The translations under genes and the position numbers were made by a program. DNA of 64,000 bases from Cephalotus follicularis (taxonomy: Eukaryota; Streptophyta; Magnoliopsida; Oxalidales; Cephalotaceae), in NCBI GenBank assembly GCA_001972305.1, contig BDDD01000086.1, positions 591,338 to 655,337 of the forward strand. The letters are read 5' to 3'. This document shows positions 11,281 to 22,800 of this stretch, in pieces (the first letter of the stretch is position 1; every line of letters begins with the position of its first letter). The notes beneath the pieces are model-generated. The model was not told the origin of the DNA. It made no database searches and saw only the letters and a list, made by a program, of their open reading frames with translations.

Positions 11281-11921
11281 AGGGATCTTAATCTATATAT
11301 ATATATTGGAGATATAATAATTTGATTCGGATGTGAAACAACAAGAATCCAAGGGCTTTTCTTCTCGCGTTTTCAAGGAGTTGGTGTAAAGAATGAAAAA
11401 ATAAAGGGTAAATTATACTTTAGTTTTAAACATTGAATTAAATATCAAACAAAACTCTTCGTCATTCGTATCTCTCTTTCGTCGAGTCCATCTCTCTCTC
11501 AAGCTCACCTCACTCTATTGTTAGTGTTTTGGATTCTCGATCATGTAACTGCTTTCTCTCTCTCTCTCTCTCTCTGGATATAAAATGATCTTCTAATTCT
11601 GTATGCAATGTGAAGAAAATAATACTTAAAAATCATGTTTTAACAACTTATAAATGAGATATGCTATATCTAAACTAAATGATAAATTTTCATTATTATT
11701 TTCGGTAATTCGAGTTATTTATTTTGGTGATTCGACTCTGTTTAGTTGCTGAGATTATTTTTCTTCGTCAATTTTGTTTATTTTTAATTTGTTTGAGTGT
11801 TTTTTTATTGAAGAGGTTGATTGGAATTATATTTCTAAAATATATTTATTGATTGGTTTCATTGTTTTACTTTTTAATTGTTTTTATTTCAGTTTATGTT
11901 ATCTTTTAAGGTATTTTTATA
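11281..11921. other. PPR upstream region and TC microsatellite
   Basis: Non-coding AT-rich DNA between the PPR gene and a MITE. It holds a (TC)n tract at about 11554-11575 and a TA run near 11297-11306. No gene is seen. Distal promoter elements of the PPR gene may lie here, but none can be named. Confidence 0.5.
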
Positions 11922-12077
11922 GAGTAGTGTTATTAATCAGAAGTGAGGTGACATCACAAATACAATTATTTATTATAAGTCAAAACATCACTAATGATGT
12001 TTAAAAAAATATCAATAATATTTTGATAACTCATTTGTAATACCACATCATCATCATTTGTGATTAATAGGATTACT
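11922..12077. mobile_element. MULE-type MITE, copy 2
   Basis: A 156-bp non-coding element with imperfect terminal inverted repeats: GAGTAGTGTTATTAATCAG at the left against GAGTAATCCTATTAATCAC from the right end read in reverse. It is bounded by a perfect 9-bp target duplication ATTTTTATA (11913-11921 and 12078-12086). The duplication length points to the Mutator-like superfamily. It is the sister of the copy at 7245-7427; the ends agree well and the centres are diverged. Confidence 0.85.
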
Positions 12078-13106
12078 CATTTTTATAGCTATGTTAGATC
12101 TCTATTCTTTCTATGGTTTCTGATTTTTCCATGTTTTGGAGTTTTCCTATTTTGATTTCACATAAGGATATTTGTATGATGAATGAATGCACTTTTAATT
12201 CTTGCTCACTATTGATGTGTAATATGAGAATATTTTAGTAATTAATGCTATATTGTACTGTTGCTATCAAAAAGTTGGAATGACCAATTATACAATATGC
12301 ATATTCACAAGACAATTTAGGGTTCTTCGAAAACATTAATGCAAGAGGATTGTTGATGGTGGAAGATAAGATACATGATTCTCTTGATAAAAATAAAGAG
12401 GAGGGGAGCATTCCTAATGTTATGGATGATGGAAAATGAGAAAGTAATGTTGATGTTGAGGATACGTCTCTTGCCAAAGATAATGTTGAACCAATTATTG
12501 GGAAGCCATTTGCAACAAGTGATGATGCATACACTTTCTACAATAGTTATGCATTCACAAGGGGTTTGGCACTCGCAAGCAAACGAGTACCATGTCTAGG
12601 TCCATAAAGAAGGTAATAAGGAATATATATGTGTATAGTAAGGGAGGGAAGAAACCTTTGCTTGATGGAAGGGAACAAGAAAATCGACGTCACCGAAATA
12701 CAAGAACAAGTTGTATGGCCAAGATGAAGGTTGCTTTAGCAAAGAATGGTGAGTGGATTATGGATAAGTTCAATGACGTGCACAATCATGACATAACTCT
12801 AGCAAAAGTATTGAAGCATCGTTATCACATAAAATTTTAACAATCTGTGACATTCAAAACTCTAATAACTGAACTTAATCAAGCAGACCTCAAACCTTTT
12901 CAAATATCAAAGGTTGTGAATGTGATCGGTGGTAGCCAAGAAGTGGATGTAACCCCAAAAACAATGTTCAGACTACTTGTCAATTGAGAGGAAGAACAAT
13001 GTGGTCAAGAATGCTTTGGAATCATCAAACATTTTCAAGAAAGGGCAAGTATGGATGATAGTTACTATTTCACAGTGGGCTTAGCTAAAGACGGGTCTTT
13101 TAGTCT

Positions 13107-15984
13107 TGTGACACCCCGAACCCGTAAGAGGTTCTGAGACACCACTAACATTTGTTCGTAACTTAGTCTATAAGTTGGGTACTCGTAAGTCTATTCTATT
13201 CAGCGAAAAAACCATAACAATTTAAAACTTTAATAATATATATGTGCGTGTCCATTCAATCATGCTTAAACATCAATGCAACACAAACTCATATTATACA
13301 ACCCTCATAATCCTTACAAATCTTTCATATTCAATACTCATCTCTTATTACCATACAAGTTTATTCATAACCAAAACTACAACATCTCATACAATCCTTA
13401 AGATAAAACCATAAGTAAAACACATATGCTCCATGCATCCAAGCTGTCACTGATCTCTCTGTCCTTGGTCGCTGCCATTTGTCCCTGATCCATCAATACC
13501 TGAACACAATAGGTGCCCCATCTAGAAGGACGGGTTAGCCATACGACCAAGCAAGACGTAACCCCATGCATAAAGAATGAATGCACATATATAACAGTAT
13601 ATCCATGGTACGCATGAACAGTAATCACAATTATAAGCATGTCATGACACGATGCATGATAACAATTGCGGTTACCGAACCATGTATATAACCATCCCTT
13701 ACCGGCATATACATAATTCGTTAACCTAAGCATACACTCGTATCCATCAATCTATCAGACAATTAAGAGGTCAACTAGCTATATACACTATCTCATATCA
13801 GCATATATAAGTAATTAACCTATAATACAATATCCATAAGTCCAACCCGACACAAACTTGAGATTTAAAACATCTAATTACCTACTATTGAGATTGATAG
13901 GAGCTCAACTAGAACTAGTTGTCTACCGTTGAGATCGATAAGAACTCAACTAGTTACAGATTCATACAAGTCAAATCATATCAATCAATAGCTCACGTGA
14001 GTCTCAATCCCACCTTTTCAGGAAGGCACTCAGCTCAAGAATGAGATATCTAATCCCACATTTTTAGGAAAGCACTTAGCTTAAGGATTAGTCACGAGGC
14101 TTCCTATCACATGGGTATAAACCCTCTCGAAAGTGGCACATAGCTCTATGGTTATACACAAGTCTAAATTTCACCTTTACATGATGATTCTTAGCTCAAG
14201 GATCTGACAAATAGTCATCTATCAGTCAATTGATAGTAGGTAATATGAGTCTCAAGTCCCCCCATAGGTGGTACACAGCTTTGGGACTAGAACATCTAAC
14301 CTCCCAAAGGTGGCATACAACTCTAAGGTTAGCCACGAAGCTCGACTAGGCACGTACAATGAGTAACTCTAGCAGAGGGCTTAACCGATGGTAGATCGAC
14401 GCTTCATACCTGACTAGTAGTTACCGTTCACTCTACTGTGAACACATCTATAAACCCTCTATTATTCCTTTACTAATCCATGGAAGAAAACACTTTTAAA
14501 AAATCACAACTCAATGTAAAAACACATTTACATAAGTTAGATTCACATTTGGAAGGCCCACAAAGGAGATCATTTGAAAAAAAATGAGAGAAATGTCTCA
14601 AATAGACTACTTCAGGGAAAATCTCCATAAAACGCTTCATTTCAAGTCCTTTTAGCCCATGATTCAAATACTTTGATGAGCTTGTTTAAATATGGTAAAA
14701 AATGTTTAAAGAAAAGTCATTTAGGTTTCAAAAGGCTCCCATTGAAGGCCATTTGAGAAAAACAGCTTAAAAGCCTCAAACGAGCTATTTTTGAGAAATC
14801 TTCGTATAACGTCAAACTTTGATCCTTTGAAATCATATGTTTAAATTATTTAAAAAGGATGTTAAATTTTGATAAAACATGTTTATGAGATAAACATTTT
14901 ACCCCTAGAAGACTCCCGTTGAAAATCGTTCGAGAATATGAGCAAAACTCGCAAAACCGTGAAAATTGGGGCCTGAAAATGCACTACAGTCGACTGGCAT
15001 GAATCCTTCTCCATTCGACTGTATTATGGCAGAATATGAACAGTTGGTTGGAGGAAATCCTTCTCCAGTGGATTGCCCTAACACAGGTGTAGGAAAGTGA
15101 AAATTTTCCCCAAACGGTCTAACTTTTGATTTTCACAACATTTTCCAAATCCATTTGAAATAAAACTTTAGGGGGAGTTTGTAGACATGTATAAAAACAA
15201 AATATCTCAAAATCAAAGCATTTGGACAGTCCCAAGATCGTTAGATCTAAAAAGGTATAAAAAGGATCTAAAAACCATTCTTGGTGAAAATTCTGTTTCA
15301 ATTCGTTTTAAACCGTTCTAATTGATCCAAATCATATCCATACTCAAGTGCTCATCAAAAGCACTACAATTCATGATTTATAAAGCAATACATCATTCTA
15401 ATGCATTTTAAGGAGAGAAATTCGTACCGTTTTTCACTTTTGAAGCTTGAACGGAGGAAACTATCAGATAAAAGAGGAGAGACTCAAGTCTCTAGTTTCT
15501 ATCAACCACCCCTTGTTCCAATGATCATGTAGACTCCAAGTTTGCAAAGTTTTGAGGAGAATTGAGAGAGATGGTGTATGTGTGGCCATTTTCAAAGAGG
15601 GAGAGAGAGGAGAGAGAGAGAGAAAATGAGAAAATGAATAGAGAATGGGAAAATGACTTTTATTTATAGGTTTTTTTGGTTTTCTCTCTTAAACTCAAAA
15701 CACCCACATCTCTCATATGTCACTCACTACCCCATATCATTCCTAATGTATGCACAAATAACAATATCTCATGAGCATGCCTATACATGTATATGCACAA
15801 ATATGGACAATTAATGCCCCAATAGTTGTAAAACATTTCATATAACACTTATCAGTCCATATGAGTATTAAATATCACAATCATGTCATAATCACATGTA
15901 CAATCATTTCTATAATATCTATATGCCATGACAATATAATGTGATATATGCTAAAGTAAGTAGGGGTCATTTTGAGGTGTTACA
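13107..15984 (-). mobile_element. Solo-LTR-like insertion, 2.9 kb, in the FAR1-like gene
   Basis: The insertion starts TGTGACACCCCG on the plus strand and ends GGTGTTACA, giving the TGT...ACA ends of an LTR; it has no gag or pol. A minus-strand TATAAATA near 15660 followed by a CT-rich leader suggests minus orientation. Fragments of the same family occur at 17915-18276, 26389-26800 and 45996-46116. It may be a solo LTR of a large-LTR gypsy lineage such as Tekay; the lineage is a guess. The join to the FAR1-like frame is clean, but no clear target duplication is seen. Confidence 0.6.
13890..14360. repeat. Degenerate ~50-bp subrepeats in solo LTR
   Basis: Two types of subrepeat are seen. Near 13890-13970 a unit around ACTCAACTAG with GAGATYGATA is doubled. 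From about 13995 to 14345 a unit of the type 'TCTAA-TCCCAC-TTTT-AGG-A-GCAC-TAGCTCAAGG' recurs about five or six times with much drift. The first type is also seen in the related fragment at 17940-18220. Confidence 0.5.
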
Positions 15985-16698
15985 TTTCTCGGCCGATGGG
16001 AGGTTAAGAGCAACATATTCATAATTTAGTGATGTTGTGGTCTTCAATGTAACGTATAAAACAAATAATTTCTCATTTCTGTTTGCACCTTTTGTTTAGA
16101 GTCAATCATCATCATCAATCAACTTTATTTGGTGCTGAATTGTTGGAGGATGAGAGAGAAGAGACATTCGTATTGCTATTTCAATAGTTTTTGAAATGTA
16201 TGTTCCATAGGCCTCATAAGGCTATCATTACTGACAAAAATGGTGCTATGTGTAATGCAATCAAGAGGGTCTTTCTAGATACTCACTGTCGCTTTTGTGC
16301 CTGGCACATCGGAAACATGTTTTGGAGCATCTTTAGCCCTTACGTATATGTTATGAAGATTTCTCTAAGGCACTCAATAAATGGATTAAGAGTAGAAGCA
16401 TTGAGGAATTTGAGAAAGTCTAGGATGTGTTAAATGAAAATTATTCGATAGAAACAAATAGTTGGCCGAGAAATATATATAATTTGCGGCAATATTGGGT
16501 ATTTAAGGGATATATTTTTTGTAGGCATGACCACCAGTGGGAGAAGTGATAGCATACACTCATTTTTCGATGGCTATGTTAACGCAAGTACTACATTTTG
16601 GAATGACAATCAAAACTGTGCTCGTAAGGAACTTGATATGGGAAAAAAATCTTTCTTAATTTCCATTGCCACATGTCCTCGGGAGAGCGAGCTAGGTA

Positions 16699-17914
16699 TG
16701 TGGCCGAGCGCTCTAATATTGGAAAGGATAATGCCAAATAATGGAATGGCGCCATTTTAGGTGGAGAATCAGGGAAATAGCCCGAGATCCTCAGCATTTC
16801 CTTAGGGGATACATATCAGCTTCGAAAATCATGCCAGACAGTTATAATCACCTCATATAAAATACAAGAATCCAAGACATAACACAGGTCCGCCATTTTG
16901 ACACTTAAAAGCACCTTTGTGACTTTGTTTTCTGCCTTGTCTGACTTAGGAATCGGAGTGTCCCTGGGAGAAAACCCTTATGGACCTTCATATAGTTTAC
17001 CTTTCTTGTGCAAGGAGTATAGTCACGCCATTCAAATCACCTTCTCGGAGCATCTCGCAGCGTTTCCTTCAACAAATCAAGCCCCTACATGTGGGGTACT
17101 GTTGAAGAAAGGATTTTTGCATCAACAGTTGGCGCCGTCTGTGGGAAACGCAGCTAAAAACTACTAAGAATCACGCCGAGAAGAAACAACAGCCACTCTA
17201 CAGCTGATGGCAGCCAGGCCGCTACTGGAAATAACCCACCTGGCGCTGTACAGGTTGCTGCCACTGTTGAGCAAGCTCCCATTACTGGGGAGAAATTCAC
17301 ACAGTTGCTCTAAGGAGTGGAGCGCCTCACCAATTTGTTGGCTACCAGTTTAGCCAACCAAAATCAGGCCGGACCTGCTCAACTAGTGGTCCGAAGACAA
17401 TCTGGACCGCACATGCTAGCCCAGGATAATCAACGCCCCCGTGGGCAAAGGCAAAACCCGCCAAGAGGAATGCTCCCCCCAAGGCTGTCAGGGGTTGATA
17501 CACCCTTGAGGAGGAGAGCTGAGATTAATATATCTCAGAGGGCAGAGTCATCAACTGCCCGGGATCACAACAACAATCCCCGACCAGAGCACTCCGAGCA
17601 ACAAGCGATGGAAGTGGATCGCCAGGGGGGGTGCATAGGAGATGCGTGTGCGCTCCAATGCCTCGCGCAGGACCAGAATAGTGCGGGGGAGTAGATTGGA
17701 CCACACGGCCACACTAGCGGGGGAGTCACAGGTTTCTAGCAGGGTTAGGAACACTGAAGATGTTGAGCAAGTAATGAATAGAAAGCTTGCTGAGATGGAG
17801 AAAAGGTTCCGAGGAGGCGAGCAGCCGAGGGGATATTTGTCCGAGGTGTGCAACATTAGCGCCAACCCCTTCACTTATGAGATCATGAATGAGCATGTCC
17901 CTAGTGGATTCCGG
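16699..17914 (+). mobile_element. Ty3/gypsy Tat-type fragment B (LTR, PBS, start of gag)
   Basis: Plus-strand fossil fragment related to the one at 1995-5015. It has an LTR of about 429 bp (16699-17127, TGTGGCC...CAACA), a primer-binding site (17130-17147) and gag coding at about 17200-17914 with the shared phrases SLANQNQAGPAQ and MNRKLAEMEKRF. It ends abruptly within gag near 17914, where an LTR remnant of another family begins. It is broken and old; no 3' half is in the window. Confidence 0.7.
17130..17147 (+). other. Primer-binding site of Tat fragment B
   Basis: TGGCGCCGTCTGTGGGAA lies two bases after the LTR end ATCAACA. It is the same site type as at 4491-4508. Together the two sites fix the LTR/internal junctions of both Tat fragments. 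Confidence 0.7.
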
Positions 17915-18276
17915 TTTATAGTCACACATGGATAGGCGGATCTTGTGACCGGTTGAGCTCTTATTGGTACTACCAATAGGCAACTGGGTCTAGTGAGCTC
18001 CTATCGGTACTACTGGTAGGCACTAGACGTCTAGACCTTGAGCTTGTATCACCTTGGGGGTTCTAGATTCACAATGACTGATGGTATGTTACGGTATGCT
18101 ACGGTATGGCTTGTATGAATCTGTAACTAGTTGAGTTCTTACCAATCTCAGGGGCGGGCAACTAGTTCTAGTGAGCTCCTATCGGTACTACCACTGGGCA
18201 CTAGATGTTCTTAACCTCGAGCTTTTGCTGAGTTGGACTTACGGATGATATTATGCTTGGTTAATCGCTTATATAT
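17915..18276 (+). mobile_element. LTR remnant, left half, split by Athila-type element
   Basis: Reverse-complement match to 13890-14400 of the solo-LTR-like insertion, including CTAGTTGAGTTCTTA and GAGCTCCTATC phrases. Its continuation lies at 26389-26800, past the Athila-type element, and matches 13430-13860 in the same reversed sense. The two halves were one LTR before the insertion at TATAT (18272-18276). Confidence 0.75.
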
Positions 18277-19721
18277 TGTTTACGTAAAAACAATGTTTTA
18301 AAATTTATAGCCGCAAGTGCACGAATCATGCAGTAACGGGTCGAACACTAGGAAATCAAATCAAATTAATTTTAATTTATTCAACCTAGGTGAATTATAC
18401 CAAATTTGAGATAAACTATCAAAAACTACTCCTAATTATGCAAAAATAATAAAACGATTGAAAACAGGCAAGAAATAAATAAAATAAAATAACAGACTAA
18501 AATAATTGAAAATAACAGAAAATAACATATGCAAATTAAAACTAATCAAAACAATAAATAAAACTAAAGAAAATATATAATGAAAAATCGGTTTTAGGGT
18601 ATAGAAACTCACCATAGATTGTATTGAACAATTCACTTTAATTAAACGATCATACATTGATAACCTACGACAGCTAGGTCGATACGGAGTGCGACTGTGA
18701 TGACAAATCGTGTGAGTACTCATGCTAGGTCTATACGGATTGTGAATTTTAATCAGACAAACTGTATGAGCAGTCATGCTAGGTCTATATGGAGTGTGTT
18801 CGGCGTGACAAACCGTATGAGTAGACTCCATTGATCGCATTAAACACCATTTATTCAGCAACCTTCATATTCACCGACAAGATGTTTGTGGAATTTAATC
18901 AGACAGACAAAGTGTGTGTGAATGTAGAAAATTGAAGAACAAATAAAATATTCAAGGATTTTTATTGATGTAATTGAAACAATGACAATCTAGACTTTGT
19001 TCTAACCCAAAAACCTTAAGAAACTAGCTACAAAACATTATATAAAAATAAATTAAAAACTGAATTAAATGGTGGTAAAGCTTGTCACTAGCCTTTCACA
19101 CAGTTTATGGCCAGCCAAGCATTGTATTTATACTACAAAACTGATCAAAAATGAAAATAAATCAATCCTAGTTACAAAATTTGGCAAAAAATCTAACTTT
19201 CTATTTCTGGTGCAGAAGAAGATGTCCTGCCTTTGCTTGAAGGTCGACGCGTTTGCAAAGAATCACGTTTTGCTGAGACGCGCGTAATGAAAGACATCAA
19301 TGCTATTCAAAAGACGTCGATGCGTTTTGGTCCAAAATCTACATGTCGAAATTGCATAAAGACATCGATGCGATTAGTGAAAGACATCGATGTCTTTCTC
19401 ATAGCATTTGAAGGTAGGTTGCAATCCCAGAAAGGACATCGATCCGCATGAAAGACATCGATGCGTTTACTACAAACCCAGAAAAGACATCGATCCTCAT
19501 GAAAGACATCGATGCGTTTCACTTTGTTTCTGCAGAATTTGTCAATTTTTCAATCTTTAATCTTTCAAGCTCCAATTTGCACAATTTTGGGTAGTATTCA
19601 TGCACTTTGGCCATTTTGCTCTTGTACCTGAAAATCAACATAACACAACTAAAATAGTCTATTCCAAACATAAAAATATCACAAATAAATCATTAAAAAC
19701 AACACATTTTTATGCTAAACA
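18277..19721 (-). repeat. 3' LTR of Athila-type element 1
   Basis: 1445 bp; on the minus strand it begins TGTTTAGCATAAAAATGTG and ends TTTTTACGTAAACA. It matches the LTR at 24949-26383 over its full length. Its centre contains the ATCGATG dyad cluster (about 19215-19520). Confidence 0.9.
19215..19520. repeat. ATCGATG dyad cluster in LTR
   Basis: About ten units of GACATCGATG or GACGTCGATG type, several as half-sites of AAAGACATCGATGTCTTT; the full 18-bp palindrome is at 19380-19397. The paired LTR has the same cluster at about 25880-26190, with the full palindrome at 26043-26060. Confidence 0.8.
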
Positions 19722-19740
19722 AATACTCCCATACCTAAAC
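19722..19740 (-). other. Polypurine tract of Athila-type element 1
   Basis: On the minus strand AAGTTTAGGTATGGGAGTAT abuts the 3' LTR start TGTTTAGC. The known family uses such a tract to prime plus-strand DNA. The matching tract of element 2 (37108-37125) reads AAGTATGGGGGTATT. Confidence 0.7.
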
Positions 19741-21510
19741 TTTGTTTGTCGTCAAGCAAACCAAATAGAAAGCTAAAACAAGAAATCAATAGCAAACACA
19801 CTAAACACAAATAAAAACCTAACTCACTTTCATAGGAATCACGATTGCATTTAGCTTATGCAACAAGCCGTTAAACCCCTAGGTGGCCGTAGTGGACGAG
19901 TTTTGTCTCGTGAGTGTTTTCCAGTGAATAAACACACAAAATTCAGTTCATCAAAACTTTGAAAACAGGCAAAATGTATCTATACTCAAAAATAAATAGC
20001 CACCCCCATACTTGAATTTTATTATCTCGTTTCAAGTTCTAGAATCAAAACACATCTCAATTAAGGAGCTTTCATACGTTAATTTTCTTTTATTCCACAT
20101 TATATAACCAATCAAGATATGCATTCACAGCAACATTAAATTCTACTTCGGAGTCAGACAAAAGAACTTTAGCACTCACATATATACATATATATATATT
20201 TTTTCCTTTCTTTTCATTGAACATGTTCTTCCACTCTTTTCCATCTGAAATGTCATGGATGGAGCAAACACCAGAAACTCAAAGTACTAAGTAGCTTCAG
20301 ATTTAACAGTTCGCACATAATAATTTTACCAACTTAAATTCGTGCAATGTCTTAGCCTCTTAAGCTTTCTATGAGACCCATGTAGCGAGCTTTCGACCAG
20401 TTACTCTCAAAACAGTTGGGTTTAAGGAACTAGGTGTAGAACACCACTAAGGTTTAATTACTTGAATCAAATAGGCTACAGACTAAGACTGAATTCAAGC
20501 AGGTAAAATAACTTTATTTTTTTATTTTTTATTTTTTTATTATTATATATACACATATACATATATGCAAGAACATAAATTCCTTATTCTTCTCCTCCGT
20601 AAAATCATATGAAGCTTTGAAAACACACAAGATCGGTTTTTTTATTCATTTATCATTTTAATTTTCGCACAAAACTCCTACCTTGAGATGCATTCATTTT
20701 CTTTTCCTTGAAAACAAAATTTTTATTATTTCTCCTATGGGGTTTTCTATTATTTCTAAGCATATTAACATTTACTCCTATTTTTAAAATTAAAATGAAT
20801 TTTGGTCTAAACCCCCCATACTTAAATCTTGCATTGTCCTCAATGCAATGAGAACAAACTAAAGAAATAACAATGCATGATCAAGAAAATATAAGAAACA
20901 ATGTAATTAAATAAAGAACAAAAGGGGTAGGATTTACCGAATATAATCATGGAGGCTCAAAATACCGAGGCTCATGAAAGTCCATGACTTCCTCTACCAA
21001 TGCAACGAAAATTTCAAGAAACTTTATCTCTCGTTGGTTATTCATTGTGACCACGTCTCCAATACCTGTCTTACAAAACTCAAACCTACTAGGTGAAAGC
21101 ACAATTTTAACAATATAAACATCATCCCAAAAAAAATTTCACCAATAAAAACTATTAGGAGAACCATAACAATAATAAACACTTTCAACAATAGAATAAT
21201 CCTCCCAATAGGATTTTCACTAGTAAAAACCATCAAAAGAACAATAACATTTAAATACATCTCTTATACCTGTCTTATCAATCGAAGACACACAACAGGG
21301 GAAAACAGTTTTGACAATATAAGAACAATCCCAACAAGATCTTTGCCAATAAAAACCATTAAAATTAAATTTCAAATCATAGTGTGAGAAAACAATTATT
21401 GCAAAATGAGAAGTATCCCACTATGACGTCCGCCAATAAAAACCATCAAAAGACCCATAACAATAACAAACATTTTCAACAGTAGAATAACCGCCCCAAT
21501 AGGATTTCCA
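19741..21510 (-). other. Non-coding 3' region of Athila-type element 1
   Basis: No reading frame of note. It matches, in reverse, parts of the 3' non-coding tail of Athila-type element 2 (35880-37110), such as the block near 20345-20495 that corresponds to 36252-36399. Low-complexity T and TA runs occur at 20190-20210 and 20515-20560. A direct repeat lies at 21141-21255 and 21433-21520. Confidence 0.65.
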
Positions 21511-21520
21511 CTAATAAAAT
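21141..21520. repeat. Two-copy direct repeat in element 1
   Basis: A block of about 90-110 bp starting CCAATAAAAACYATYA, with the phrases CCATAACAATAAYAAACA and CCCAATAGGATTT, occurs near 21141-21235 and again near 21433-21520, about 290 bp apart. A fainter third match lies near 21330-21360. Confidence 0.6.
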
Positions 21521-22681
21521 CCCTCAAGAACACCAGAATCATCGTTACCAGTCAATCGATCAAACGTTTGTTCCATATGAACGCTTACCCTCCATCCGAT
21601 CTTGTCTATAGTGAGGAAAAATTCATTTTTGAGAATCGTTGGAGGGTGAGACGGCGTGCTAAGCTTGTGCGTGAAATGGGACAAATCGTCCCATTGACTA
21701 TCCGACGTAGAATCAATGCTCCCATCGTCCAACCAACTCAGAATTTCCTTTTGTGTTACCTCTAATTCCTCAAATTCTTGAAAACATTTCATGAAGCTGT
21801 TCTCAAAATCTATGTCAAAGTACGTTTGGTCAGGTGTGACGAGTTTGTGTGTGTAATGGGATAGATGATTCCATTCACTATTCGAATTTGTCTCATTGAG
21901 CTTATTTTCCAACCACATTAACGCTTCCTCGTTTTCTAGCCACGTCAATCTATCCTTTTGGACAGCTTCCTCTACCTCGAATTCTCCCCTACACTTAATG
22001 AGGTCGTGATCAAAATACATGTCAAAAGTTTCAGGAATCGAACGTATCACATAGACTTCATCGAAGTCATCTGGATGCTTTCCCAAATGGAAAATATTAA
22101 AGTCCATTGACGACTTTCCAAAACTCAACTTCATGAGACTATTTCGGTAATTGATCAAAACATTACTCATGGCCAAGAATGGTCTTCCAAGGATAACTGG
22201 GATTTGATCTTTTATATTCACAACATGTTGGGTATCTAATGCGACAAAGTTGATAGGAAAGAAGAACTCACCAACCTTGATTAAAACATCCTCAATTTCC
22301 CTCTAGGAACTTTATCGACCTATCAGCTAATTGCAAAGTCGTGTGGGTCGGGCGCAACTCTCCTAAACCTAGTTGCTCAAAAACTGACGAAGGCAACAAA
22401 TTCACACTTGCTCCTAAGTCGAGCAAAACATGTTCAATTTTGGTGTTGCCAATGACGCAAGAGATTGTTGGGAGTCCAAGATCTTTATACTTTGGAATGT
22501 TCGGTTGCGAGATAATCGCAGTGATATTGGCTGCCAAGAAAGCCTTTTTTGGAGTATGGAGGATCTTCTTTTTCGTGCATAAGTATTTTAAGACTTTTGC
22601 GTAAGAGGGCAGCTGATCAATAGCTTCTAGCAATGGAATATTGACTTGAACTTGTTTAAACATATTGATGATCTTTTCCAT
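21511..22681 (-). pseudogene. Athila-type protease region (fossil)
   Basis: Minus-strand coding remnants. The right part (22292-22681) contains VLLDLGASVNLLPSSVF, a retroelement aspartic-protease active-site loop, and the left part (21511-22221) begins IPVILGRPFLA, the conserved second half of that fold. The same words occur in element 2 at 33354-33780. The rest of the left part is a linker of low similarity that ends near a short RT-like phrase (GWRVSVHMEQTFDRL). Confidence 0.75.
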
Positions 22682-22800
22682 CGCTGGGGTTTCGCATTTT
22701 GTAATCTCTTTGGAAAAGGAACTGGGGGATCAAATGAACGCTTGGGTATTTCCATTAATTGTTCCTTTTTCTCTTTTTCTTTCTCTTCCCTAACTTCTTC

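Larger units (their letters stand above)
12356..16680 (+). pseudogene. FAR1/FHY3-like gene, broken and split by an LTR insertion
   Basis: Plus-strand remnant of a FAR1-related gene, a plant family derived from MULE transposases; its known members are nuclear factors with a zinc-binding FAR1 domain, a MULE-type core and a SWIM zinc finger. The FAR1 domain runs from about 12495 (PFATSDDAYTFYNSYA) through 12592-12840 (a CMAKM start and an FNDVHNHD end). The core resumes after the insertion at about 15986 (FSADGRLRATYS, then VVVFNVTYKTNNF), continues at 16191 (AIITDKNGAMCNAIKRVF, CAWHIG) and near 16525 (MTTSGRSDSIHSFFDGYV). Breaks seen: an in-frame stop near 12437, a frame change near 12592, a stop at 12838, a stop near 16031, further frame changes after 16190 and 16430, and a 2.9-kb insertion. 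The SWIM region is absent, cut off near 16680 by a Tat LTR. It could equally be the transposase of a dead MULE. Confidence 0.8.

Noticed and set aside
11913-12086. hAT or Tourist/Stowaway assignment for the MITE
   Set aside because: Those families leave 8-bp, TAA/TTA or TA duplications; here the flanks are 9 bp and perfect in one copy, 8 of 9 in the other.
13107-15984. Helitron as an explanation of the 2.9-kb insertion
   Set aside because: It lacks a TC start, a CTRR end with a hairpin and insertion between A and T; the TGT...ACA ends and promoter-like region suit an LTR.
18436-18861. 141-codon frame with THTVC/PYRPSM repeats (also at 25104-25523)
   Set aside because: Lies wholly within the Athila-type LTRs, so its repetition reflects LTR duplication; the peptide repeats come from short DNA repeats.
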